Source: Straminergon stramineum
Taxonomy: Eukaryota; Streptophyta; Bryopsida; Hypnales; Calliergonaceae
Direction: 5' to 3'
DNA length: 64,000 nt
NCBI GenBank assembly: GCA_963920665.1
Contig: OY987272.1
Span: 10,917,001-10,981,000 of the forward strand
Shown: positions 48,560 through 59,244 of the stretch, in pieces
How positions within the stretch are numbered: position 1 is the first letter of the stretch
How the letters are laid out: each line of letters begins with the position of its first letter
The notes under the pieces: generated by a model
What the model was told of the DNA's origin: nothing
Database searches by the model: none
Seen by the model: only the letters and a program-made list of their open reading frames with translations
Translations under genes and position numbers: made by a program

Positions 48560-48778
48560 CTAGTGTGCCCTATGCAGTGGCCCAGCGAAAATAGAATTAA
48601 AAGTAATTTTCTAATTTTTTAAACCCAAAATAACTCAAAAATCCATAACTCACACCGGAGGTCCAAACGCCACAGAACAAAGCCTTCACAGCCCTCCTCA
48701 GACAAGGCTTTTCCGATGGTACCATGACCCGGGGATGCACAGATTTGGAAATCTCAACATAAAAAATAGATTAAACAA
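48560..48778 (+). repeat. Family D repeat, copy 4
   Basis: Matches copies at 16-18 kb: CTAGTGTGCCCTATGCAGTG, AAAAGTAATTTTCTAATTTTT, GGTCCAAACGCCACAGAAC, CCCTCCTCAG, GGCTTTTCCGATGGTACCA, CCCGGGGATGCAC, ATCTCAACATAA and an A-rich tail. It lies between the stop codons of MED14 and GH3, antisense to GH3. Confidence 0.75.
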
Positions 48779-48987
48779 TATGGATTGGTGATAACATGCA
48801 TATTAACTCTACACAAAATAATAAGCACCTATTTTCCGTCACTTTGAAAATTCTTAATTTATTCATACTGCGTCCAAATAAATGCTAAGAGAATTTGGAA
48901 TTCCCTTTCACTCCCAACAAGATCCAACGAATACGTAGACAGTTTAATAACTGCACCCATGCTTCACTCATACAATTTTCGTGGTCT

Positions 48988-51900
48988 TCACATCCCGTTT
49001 GATTCTGGTGTGATTGTGCTATGGAAGGATCCAACTGTCCCTTCGTGCAAGATTTCCAGTGCTTGCGCCTGGTTGTTGACACACCGAGGAGGCTTGTACT
49101 GAGTGGGCGACGCGCCTCTGGCCACTGCCTCATTCAGCATCTTGAGGAAAGTGCCTTCCCTCACAATACGAAGCTCAAGTGGATCAATTTGACCCTTGTG
49201 ACGCCATCTCCGATACACGTAATTGAAGCTGACATCCAGTGAGTTGGCACACTTCTGTAATACGTTGTGGTCCAAGTTACTATCACACACAAACGTTCAC
49301 CACGAAACGTCAGGTTCAGTATCAATGGCAACTATGTCACTCAAAAAGCATTCCAGAACAGTGGGGAAGCTAGACTCTCTGAACTTTTCACACCCGCAAA
49401 ATGATTTATTGAGAAAAATTGAGAAAGCTTGAATTCTTTTTTTGTGAGTGCATGAGTTGATCAAAATGCAGGGGAAATATTTCTTGATTATTTTACTGTT
49501 CTTTTGCAAAAAAAGATTATGTGTAACAAGTGCAACGACCAAAGTGTCGAAAATGGGTCATCGAGTTGAGATTATTAGCATGAAATGTGAGCTAGGCGTG
49601 CAGGAGCAACTTGATGTTCAGAGAATGTGCACAATTACACCCAAACCTCTTTAATCTGACCCACTCTTCAACGCACATTATGGAATATCATACACGCTTG
49701 CCACACTATCATTACCTGTTGCACAATTGATTCACTTTTTTACTAATTGACATGCAATGTGATTGTCATCCAAGCAGTCCGTGTAATGGTTTTGAGTGTA
49801 CCTGCTGTCCACCATCTCCAAGAAGATGACGTATCGCCCAGGCAAGGACGAGACATCGGAAGCGGCTGTGTAATCGGAAAGCTCCATAGCCGACTGTGCC
49901 CCTTTGAGAAGCTTGGCAACCTTGTCCACAGCCGCTTGCAGCTCCTCCTCATCCGTCTTGTCTGAATGCACGCTGAGAACCACATTCTTGCGTCGTACAA
50001 ACGCAAACACAGGCATCGTGTTGCGGAAGCTTGTCACTCGTATCACATCGCCGAGACGGTACCTGTAGAACCCTGTACCACCACCATCACAGTTTTTAAA
50101 AGACCGTGCATATCATCATCTTGTAAAAAGACTCCAATTCCACAGAGAGAAACACTTTTTTGGCTTCAAAATGCACGTTTGTAACGAATTGATTGTTTCA
50201 TCTTCTTTCTCACTAAGGTAGAATTACCTGAAACCAATCACCCCCCAATTATGTCAAATAGAAGTCCTCTAGAAGTGTTACCAATACAAATTATAACCAT
50301 CATGTTGAATGTCTTCAATGTTACAAGCAACATACTTGTAAATTAAAGATCCTCTAGTGGATAACTTTGAGTATTTTTGGGGGCAATCCCAAGATGCAAC
50401 TATGGGGACAAAAAAATTTCGTTTATTGCTAAGATGTAAAGTAGTAGAACTATCTCCAATAGACTCTTTGTTCACAACGCCATAAGGTTAGAATTCTCCT
50501 TCCCGTGGAAAATTAAAGCCATAAATGAACACTAGATGGATTTCATTGCCACAACGCAACAAATGGCCCGTCACCTTGCATATGGAAATCCACGAGAGAA
50601 GTGCAGTTTCTCATAACCCCCAAATCCCCACTCCTGAAAACTACAACAGGGCCGCTGCTTCACCCTCAACAACTTTCATTGACGTAGACACCAGGACGCG
50701 GCCCGCATCACCTCTCTGAAACAAAAGTTCCCTTACCTGTATTATTCGTCAACACCACCTCGTACTCTCGTCCCACTTCCAACTCACAAGCCTCCAGCAC
50801 CTTCAACACCGCCCCATGACCATCAATTCCACCATCCAGCGGAATAAACTCAAAGTAATTCCTTTCAAGCCAAAGCAAGTAGGTAATCTCCTCAGGTTCA
50901 CATTTCATTCTGGGGTTGAGTCCAATAGGCCCACACTCGGAGCTTGCGTACGCAGCCGACACCAGTGGGAGATTCCCTGCGAAGTGTTTCAGAGCCGGTG
51001 CGTATTGCAGCATACTTCCCGAGAGGATGCACTGGACGAAGTGAGCGTTTGGGAACAGGCGTGGGAATATGCCTTCCCAATTCTCTTGGGAGCATTCGAG
51101 CTCTATCCTGTTTGCGAGCTCTGGGTTTGGGTGAAGCGTATCCTTCAGTGCGGCTCGAAGTTCGGGACATTTGATGATTCGGGGATTCAGGGTGCCTGTT
51201 CGGATGTCTGATGCGAGCTCTCGCCATTGTTCTTGGAGGGCTCGGGCGGCAGCCACAGCAGTCACTGCAAGTTTACAACATCTATAAATCAGTGGAGAAA
51301 ATAGGAAGCAGAATCGGCCGCTTATTGAGAAAAAAAACCCAGTTCTATTGGACCAGTGTGAGCTAAGAGTCTGCTCAGAGTCTGCTCAGAGTCTGTTCAT
51401 TTTAGGGTCCTTATGAAAGCCACAAGACAGCATGAGTTGCACAAAACCTACAGTCAGAGCTTTGCTAAGTCAGAGTAGATTCTGCAAATCAAACATCAAC
51501 AGACTCTACATAAACAGGCATAGCGCATCTTGATAAACGGGCTGTAACGTAACGTACGGGGTATTGTTTAAAAGATAACATTCTTGAACATTTCACCTAC
51601 CATCCCCTACAAGATGCCATTCGTGCCCCTAAGATAATGTTTTTTTGGTCCCTTGTGTATGGTATTTGGTTCCTACATGTCCTCCGTTTCTTCCTATTGT
51701 AACCAACTTGGGGGTCAGACCTTTGGGTTTTAGTAGATTGGAGACTAGAATTGGCAATCTCTACTCAAGGGCAAGAGCCTGGGAACGACAGTTAGGGCCT
51801 CTAATTCCATCAGAACCATAGTCAGAAAGAAAGCTCAAATCCTTGGCCATAAAATCCAAACTTTAACACCTCAATTTGATCCTTTCCCTATGACTTCCAT

Positions 51901-53509
51901 TGCACTCTCCTTCATTTCTTTCGCTACGCGTGCTTGCTTTGCAAAAGAACGGCTCTCCACGGATGAGATACTCAAATTTTGATGCAGAAATCGATATTTA
52001 AACAGAAGAAGTATGATTTATTACCTGCAAATATAGCATACACTTTGACGATCTCGGGTGCTCGAGCTAGTGCCCCAAGGAGATGACAGTACAAGCCCTG
52101 GTGAGTATCTTCACACAGAATCACCTCGTCAGGGACACACATTTCATCATGTGCCCTTTCTCGGTTCCGAAAGCGCGCACTTCGGTAGAAATTTGTAGTA
52201 AAGGCTCCAGCTTTGAGCCCTGAGGGTGTCACTAATTGCTTCCCTGCAAATACAAGACACAGGGCTTTGCCGTGTTTAAAACCAGGAAATGCCCTGTCCC
52301 ACCAAGCCCACATGTAAGCTCAGTTACATGATCTTCTCCATCACACCCTTGAATAAAATTCTTGCCACCAATAGGCTACTAATTGAAATAGATTTCCCCA
52401 AGAGCTCATCGAAGTCAAGAAAACAATTACCTGCGGAGTGATGCATCCAAAAAACGAAAAAAGAATGGATGATTATCGCTGTACGCCATGTCTGTTGTCG
52501 GTATATACTTTGGCTTCCCGCCTGTGGTTCCTGAACTGCATCAACCCCACACTGAAATTCATCAAAATATGCTGCTGTATAACGCACGTGAGGCTGTGTA
52601 GCTCATTTCATGCTGTAGTCTGCTTATAAATGTAGCTCAATCTCTATTTGCATTGCCTTAGGGCATCCTCAAAGCACTATGGAATTTGCCCCTCCAAATA
52701 AACTTCTAACTTTCACTGGTTTATAATTAGAGCTTGAAATTTTATCATTGGAAGCGCATCCCAAAGTACTTTGAATAGGTACAAGAAAATTCAAATTTAG
52801 ACGTTGGACAATGAAAATAAACCACATCAAAATCAAAAGCACATTAAAAGACAAATATTTTAGCGGTCTTGGCAAATCATGGTTACCAAAGCACACTTCA
52901 CTCCAAATTGTGTGGTAACCAGCATCAACATCAGGTTAGAGTTTAATGTAGAGGTGTCCAGCACCAAAACCAGGTAAGAGTTTAACCAAAATTCGCCAAG
53001 AAAAAACCGCATTAATGGGAGAAAGATCAAGTAGATTACCTGAAGTAAAACTCAGTGATGGGGTCAACAGTGAAGATGGGCGCCGTAGTCTCCCCATTGA
53101 CCAACCTCAGAATATCAGTTTCCAAGTCTCCGTAGTTCACAACCGGGACCCATTTTCGGAAACTCTCCACATCCGTGCGTCCATTCAATCCATGGCGCTG
53201 CAGATACTCCACCCCAGCCTGCAGCTCCAGAATCTCCCGCAGCTTCGCGTGCTGCAGGCGCATCATGTCCGCCGCGAGCTCGTCCAGAAACGCCTCCGTG
53301 TCGAAGTCCAAAGCCATCGCGTCCATGCCGCGCTCCGAAGGGAAAACGAACTTGTCCAGGCTCGTGGATCGATATCCATTAGTACTACTCCCCTCCAATT
53401 GCTGGTGTTCGCCAGTTTCACCAGAAGCACAGTTTTCACTGGTTATGTCACTGGTTTTGACAGTCGTCCCCCTCGCCATTGCGTACACACAGCTAGCTAG
53501 CCCCGGCAA
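48988..53509 (-). CDS. GH3 acyl-acid amido synthetase
   Basis: Six exons: 53509-53040, 52535-52431, 52293-52025, 51264-50737, 50072-49802, 49279-48988. All junctions are GT-AG and in phase, giving 644 residues from the first ATG. GH3 enzymes adenylate jasmonate, auxin or benzoate-type acids and join them to amino acids in the cytosol. All three nucleotide-binding motifs are present: SSGTTGGKPKYIP (157-169, split by intron 1), YASSE (387-391) and GFYRYRLGD (458-466), followed by FVRRKNVVLSVHSDKTDE. The C-terminus shows SFNYVYRRWR and GASPTQYKPPRCV. The family is usually about 580-610 residues; the ATG of MDAMALDF (codon 62) would give 583 and may be the true start, the preceding 61 residues being Ser/Thr/Gly-rich. 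The acid substrate cannot be assigned; the overall look is JAR1/early-GH3-like, which is inference. Confidence 0.95.
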
Positions 53510-53561
53510 AGAAAGGAAATGCTCCTTAACCTCTATATCGATATGTCGATCACAACGCTGT

Positions 53562-53899
53562 TTACGAAAACCTTCTGCGCTATTTATGAAAACTTTCTGT
53601 GCTTTCGTAATAATGAAGTCAGAAAGCTACAAGAGACTTTGTGACTAGCTTATGTCAAAGCTATTCGGAAAAGACCAGCAGCTATGCCACGGATCGGATA
53701 AGAACTGTCAGTATATGCATATGTGCTATTGAAGAATAGCAAGGTTGGTATGAAGACTTTCTGTCCAAGCTTTCGGAATGCAACTTAACTACGAACTAAG
53801 TCACGAGGTACTCTACAGATGACTTTCACTAAAGTAGCGATGCAGTTAGAAAGCTACGAGAGACTCTGTGACTTGCTTGTTTCAAAGCGTTTAGAAATG
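53562..53899. repeat. Duplicated modules in the GH3 promoter
   Basis: A ~57-bp module occurs twice, at 53614-53670 and 53842-53899, sharing AGAAAGCTAC, AGAGACT, TGTGACT, GCTT, GTCAAAG/TTCAAAG and GAAA. In addition TACGAAAACCTTCTGCGC, TATGAAAACTTTCTGTGC and TATGAAGACTTTCTGTCC are three copies of a shorter unit. This lies within 400 bp upstream of the GH3 ATG. I found no exact TGTCTC auxin-response element there. Confidence 0.7.
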
Positions 53900-54185
53900 A
53901 AGGAGCAAGAGCAAGTTGTAGGAACCATTAGGGTCAGTAAGCTTATCGTTTGAGGGCACAGGCTCACACCTCTCACGGGGTCACTGTCACAAATGACCAC
54001 GGCAACTGTGACCTTGAAGAGCTTACTGTACAGTACACGTTCAAAGTGTCCTCTCCATTTGTCCATGTGTTTCATGAAGAAAAAAAAAGTGTCCTCTCCA
54101 AATAATACTCTCAGTCACTCAATCCTGAATTCATTGCTGACAGTTCCAAACCGCCAATCAAATGCAGCACTTCAGGTGCTACAAT

Positions 54186-55545
54186 TGAGTGGGGGAGAAC
54201 GTAAGGGAAACTACCCTGTTTTGGGCCACAATTTAATTGCTACCCTGCTTGAGGTCGGCCGTCGACGCAACTTCTTGATACTCGACTAAGAAATCATCCC
54301 CACCAGCTTATTTGTATTTTTTTTTCCAGATAGCCCCCTTGCAAACGATATGGGATTATGTGATTTCCATATGTATGTATCCCATATTATATATTCATAT
54401 TCCATATTTTGTGTCATATCCATATTTTAGTTTCCATACTTTATATCCATATTTTGTATTCCATATTTGTATTCCAATTGATGGCAATGGAGGGGTCCTA
54501 TTTTTTTATAAACTTAGATTTTTTGAACTCTCGGGGGGGGCGGGGGGGGAGGCATGCCAAGGCTAGAATGTCCACTTCTTCATTGTTTCTATTTTTTTCC
54601 CCAAAAAAATAGGTAATCAACAGTAGAGGCAGTGGGTTGATACCTCAATCAATGGTTCACCTTTTTCCTTGAAAGGTGGGGGGAACCAAACTACATGGTT
54701 CTATAATCATAGGAGATAGTTGTCTTCTTTGAGCCACAATTTAATTGCTACCTGATCCCAGGTACGCTGTAATTTTATTATCACATAATTTGTCCTACAA
54801 TTCAATCACCCTCAAATAATTTGCACCACAACCTAATTGCTACATGATCCCAGTTGTGCCACCAATTTCATTGTAAGTCACACAATATGTCATCCAATTC
54901 AATTGCACCACAACATAATTGCTACTTGATCCTAATTGTGTTACCAATTCCATCGTCTCATAATTTGCCCTACAATTCAATCTCTCCAACCCCCCACCCA
55001 ATTTGCACCACAACTTAATTACTATGTGACCCTATTTGGGGACATAGTTTAATTGCCCCTTTATTTTGTGCCACAATTTGATAGCCACCTTATTTGTGCC
55101 ACAATTTAATTTCTACTTGATCTTGTTTGTACTATAATTTCATTACCACATTGTTTGTCCCACAAGTCAATAGTCCCCCTAATTTTGATCAATAGCTGAA
55201 TTGCTATGAGATTAAATTTGTATTACAATTTCATTGCCACATTGTTTGTGCCACTATTCAATGGCCAACAACAATAGCATGTGAGTCTAAAAATGTGAGC
55301 CTATGAGCCTTGAGTATAGGTGTAAGTAGATAAATAGCTATCCTACAACCATAGAAAATATAGAAAACCTACATACTTACAACATAGGTACCTTATAGTC
55401 ATGGAAGGTGCCTATAATATATGCACCTATAACATAGGAGCACATGCTAGCAACCCTAGTTTAATGTCCACCCTATTTGTGCTACAATTTAATAGCCATG
55501 TGACCCTACTTGTGCCACTATGTCCAATTGTTTACATTTCAAATT
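54186..55545. repeat. Degenerate array of a CCACAATTTAATTGCTAC motif
   Basis: More than a dozen variants of TTTGTGCCACAATTTAATTGCTAC, often followed by TGATCC, recur about every 40-90 bp (for example 54221, 54734, 54826, 54912, 55007, 55070, 55098, 55490). Related forms read CCACATTGTTTGTGCCAC and ACAATTCAATC. Within it, at 54370-54480, is a run of CCATATTTTGTATT-like units, and at 54532-54550 a G-rich tract. It looks like a decayed minisatellite. No gene. Confidence 0.7.
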
Positions 55546-55599
55546 TTGAATTACACAATTATTGCTAATTTAAACATAATTTAAACAATCTCATAATGT

Positions 55600-55787
55600 G
55601 CCATGTAACTACACTAGAAGAAATGTGCGTTTGCTTCAGCAAAATCTACATGATGTGTTTGTTGAGGCAAACACAAAATTTGTGTTGAAAAACAAATAAA
55701 AGCACAAATTTTGTGTTTGCCTCAACAAACATGTCATGTAGATTTTATTGAAGCAAACACACATTTCTTCTAGTGTAGTTACATGGC
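55600..55787. repeat. 188-nt snap-back palindrome
   Basis: The left arm 55600-55684 and right arm 55703-55787 are inverted copies 85 nt long with about five mismatches and no indel (roughly 94% identity), separated by an 18-nt loop. The arm tips read GCCATGTAACTACACTAGAA and its complement. A transcript on either strand would form a precursor-sized hairpin. It may be a fold-back MITE or a young hairpin small-RNA locus; no known miRNA sequence was recognised. Confidence 0.9.
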
Positions 55788-57634
55788 AAAAATAGTGTGG
55801 CTTACCATAACATTTGTGAAGCTTCACACAGTTTTGTATTTTCAATTGAATCATGAGCTATATAGGGATGACTCTACATGAACCCTAGTCACGATATTTT
55901 CAACCAAAAGACACCTATTTTTTCTCTCCAACACCATGTTCAACTTCTTCAAAGTCTTCAAAGTGAAGGACAAAGTCTTATAAAAAAAATTAATGGATAT
56001 TCTCCACATACCTAAGTATGTTGTAGAGTAAGTAGTCTTCATGGCATGTGGATTAAAAAGCCTACATTGTTGCTCTTCTTCCTTCCTTTCTAAATAATGG
56101 AAGATTTTGACACCTAAAATTATCCACTAAGAAGCTTTGTAGAACCATGGGAAATCAAGAGAAAAAATTATGAAATAAAATATAAGAGGTAAATTGTGTT
56201 AAATTTGGCATAAGTTGTAATTTTGAAAACACAAAATTTATAGGGGTGATAAAAGTAATTTGATGCTTAAATCTAAAATCCATTTGACACAAATTAACCT
56301 TGTAAGAATTCTAGAGACCTTTGTAGTCTTATATATGAATGACTTCATTGTTAATTATAGAAACAAAGAATGTACCTATTCATCCAATAATCATAGTGTT
56401 TTGGTGACTACCTTGGTCATGAGGGGCACGTCCTTTCAAGATTAAGATCTTCATAGAATTAGAACATTGACCAAATAAGAAGTTAAATTGCAAAAAATTG
56501 TACCCTAAATGGTCTCCTTACAAATCCACCACCACCATTGTACCATAAATGGACCCATGATTCATCATCCAAAATGACCACCAACTCCTTATCATTATCA
56601 CCTCTCTACAACGCATCATTTGAATTACTTTCTTGTTCAAATTTTCACCCCAATAAGGGTCAATATTTTTTCCAAGCTCATATTTTGAGTCTCCTTACCA
56701 CATATACTATAAAGTCAAGGTGAATTGGCCTAAACATGAGAAGGAAGCTCTTATTACCCCCTAAGGAAAATACACCTAAAATGGACCACTCCTCAAAATT
56801 GACCCCTATTTTTGAAGGGAAACTAAATAGCTAGGGAAGATACCCCAAATGGTGCACATTATAAGGACAAGTGTGAGGTGGAGTTATGGACCATTTTGAG
56901 TAGTATGTAGCTCTACTTATATTAATGTGGAGGTGATAACCTCACAAGTGGTCAATTTGGATTGTACTATCTATTGTTTTAACTTCTTCTCTATGACATG
57001 TTTTGATACTACTAGTGTGATTTCTTGATGTGCATCAAATGCTCTGGGGGGTCAATGTGTTAAAAAAATAAGGATATAGGTGCGAACAACCAATATGAGG
57101 GGGTAATGACTTCTTTTTTCCCACATGCTATCATTATGTAATTTTCTAATGGGACCTATTTTTCCATACCCTATAGTACTTTAAAGATGTCCAATGCCAT
57201 TTTTGATATCCTATATTACTCTAAACCCATTTATAATTTTTATCTTCCATGTTTTTTAAATACCCTATCATTTGTTTGCACATATGTTGCTACTCCAACA
57301 GCTCACTACTCCCCCCCGAGATCAAATGAATTTTGGCAACACCTACATGACACTTTTTAGCACCCTACACCTTGTGTCTTCAAAATTTCTAACCCGTAAT
57401 TCAAGATGTGTCCAAAATTTATGGAACCACTTGCATTTTGATTCATAGTCCTGTAACAATGTGCAAAATTTGTTGTTCATTTTCTAAAAGATATTGATCA
57501 TGACATAGAGTTTATTTGTGCAATTTTAGATGTAGTTACTATAATGCAGGTTGGAACATGAATGAAGTCTATCGTATCAGGGTTTCTTCACTACACCTTG
57601 TTTGTATGGTTTCATTAGGGGTTAACTTTAGACC
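55788..57634. other. AT-rich intergenic, no gene seen
   Basis: No supported gene or structured repeat. Confidence 0.5.
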
Positions 57635-57789
57635 AAAGGAGATTGGTGAGTGAGCAAAAGTTGCATGTGAGGAAATTTGAGGAAATTTGAGTAAGTTCGG
57701 ACCTTACATAACATTGTATAACCAAACAATGGTCCTCCCATGCTCGGATGGTATTATGCTTTGCTACAAACTTGAGAAGGATTTCTTAG

Positions 57790-58370
57790 TTAACTCCTAA
57801 AGGACCGAATGACCATTGAATGTACACAGGTAATCTTGGGTAGGTTTGTATGAAGTCATTTTTGAACTAATGTTCTTCAAATTTTGGCACAAGGTGGGAA
57901 CATGTGTTCCCTAAGTGGGAATGTAATTTTTTTCCTGATCAGGTACCCAGATCAAAAGTTATTCTGCCCTAAACTTTTCTGGCAGCTTGGGCAACCTCAA
58001 GCAACATGTGCAAAACAACTCCTCTACTTCTTAAATTCGTAGGTATGTAACTTACATGATACACGATGCATATGTCAAAAAAAATAACCATGTGTAGTGT
58101 AAAAATCTCACTTTAGGAGGAATTAAAGGTTGTTGGCCTTGTTAGGCAAGGTAAAAATAAAATCTCCTAACTTCAAATGTTATAATTTGTCAATCCGTAT
58201 GGTCAAAGTTTCTGAAATTTTTTCCACACATTCCCATAGTAGTCAAGTACAAATTTGTATAGTTGAATTTTGAAAAAAAACTGTTTTTTTCATTTTTTTC
58301 TCACTACCCTAAAAAGTGGCAGTTTTTCACAATTTGTGTCTAAAATGTGCCTTGGTCCTTTAGGGGTTAA
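57790..58370. mobile_element. TTAA element, family B copy 4
   Basis: Left TTAACTCCTAAAGGACC and inverted right TTAACCCCTAAAGGACC differ at one position. The right interior (TATGGTCAAAGTTTCTGAAATTT, CACATTCCCATAGTAGT, GTGGCAGTTTT, GTGCCTTGG) matches copies 1 and 3. 581 bp, non-coding. Confidence 0.75.
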
Positions 58371-59244
58371 TTTAGGGATTGGGGTTGGTTGAGGAGCCAT
58401 ATAAGGTAGATACACCCAAAAGCACCACAAATTGGTACAGTGCAGTGTTACTATTATTAGGCTAATCAAATTTTTATATTTCCTTGTTGGCAAGAGAAAG
58501 GAGATTCCAATGCACCAAAGAACACATCATTTGGATATTATATGCAAAAGTTATTCACAATCAAAGTCTGTTTCTAAAGGCGCTCTAAGCAAATAGGTAC
58601 ATAACTGAATTTAGGAATGTTCACCTACTGTAGATGGCGCTTTTAAACACAGGACGATTTTGGGGGGACCCACCATAAGACAATTTTGTTCACTGTAGAT
58701 GTCCAGTTTCCAAGGGTGCAAAAGGGACGTCTGCTTCATTGGTAAAGAATGTCATGTTACTTGAACAGCAAGCCAGTTCTACTCACACTCACGGCCTCTT
58801 GTAAATTAATTGCTAAAGGTTTATTCACTCATTTCCTCATGAGAATGAAGAATTTTGCACAATACAATAAACTTACCAACTGCTGACGAAAGGGTCAAAG
58901 CCTGTGCTAAGAAAAACAGACCCTATGACACATACTGTGGACGAGCTTTTCAGTGCCAGGGGGGATGGGGGGTGCCATTTATTGAATTTTAATACTGTAA
59001 TGTAGCAGAGGTGGCCCATACTCCTGAATGACTATAACTTAAAGTTAGAGTGGGTGGCTGAATTTGGAGATAAGTTTTTGTTAGTAACTTAATGGCGAAT
59101 GGAGTTCTGACTTCTGGGTTTGGGTTTGTGGTGAACTGGCTATGCTAGAACCACACTTAATGGACCACTGAAGTGATTCCCTGTATTTCCTGGACAGTAC
59201 ATGGTAAAGTAAATTTTCTGCCATGTACACTGAATAGGGGTATT
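58371..59244. other. Intergenic with a dispersed repeat
   Basis: About 58400-58580 is the partner of the diverged repeat at 28080-28290. No gene is seen. Confidence 0.4.

Noticed and set aside
53015..53500. Plus-strand frames of 161 and 157 codons
   Set aside because: Shadows of GH3 exon 1.
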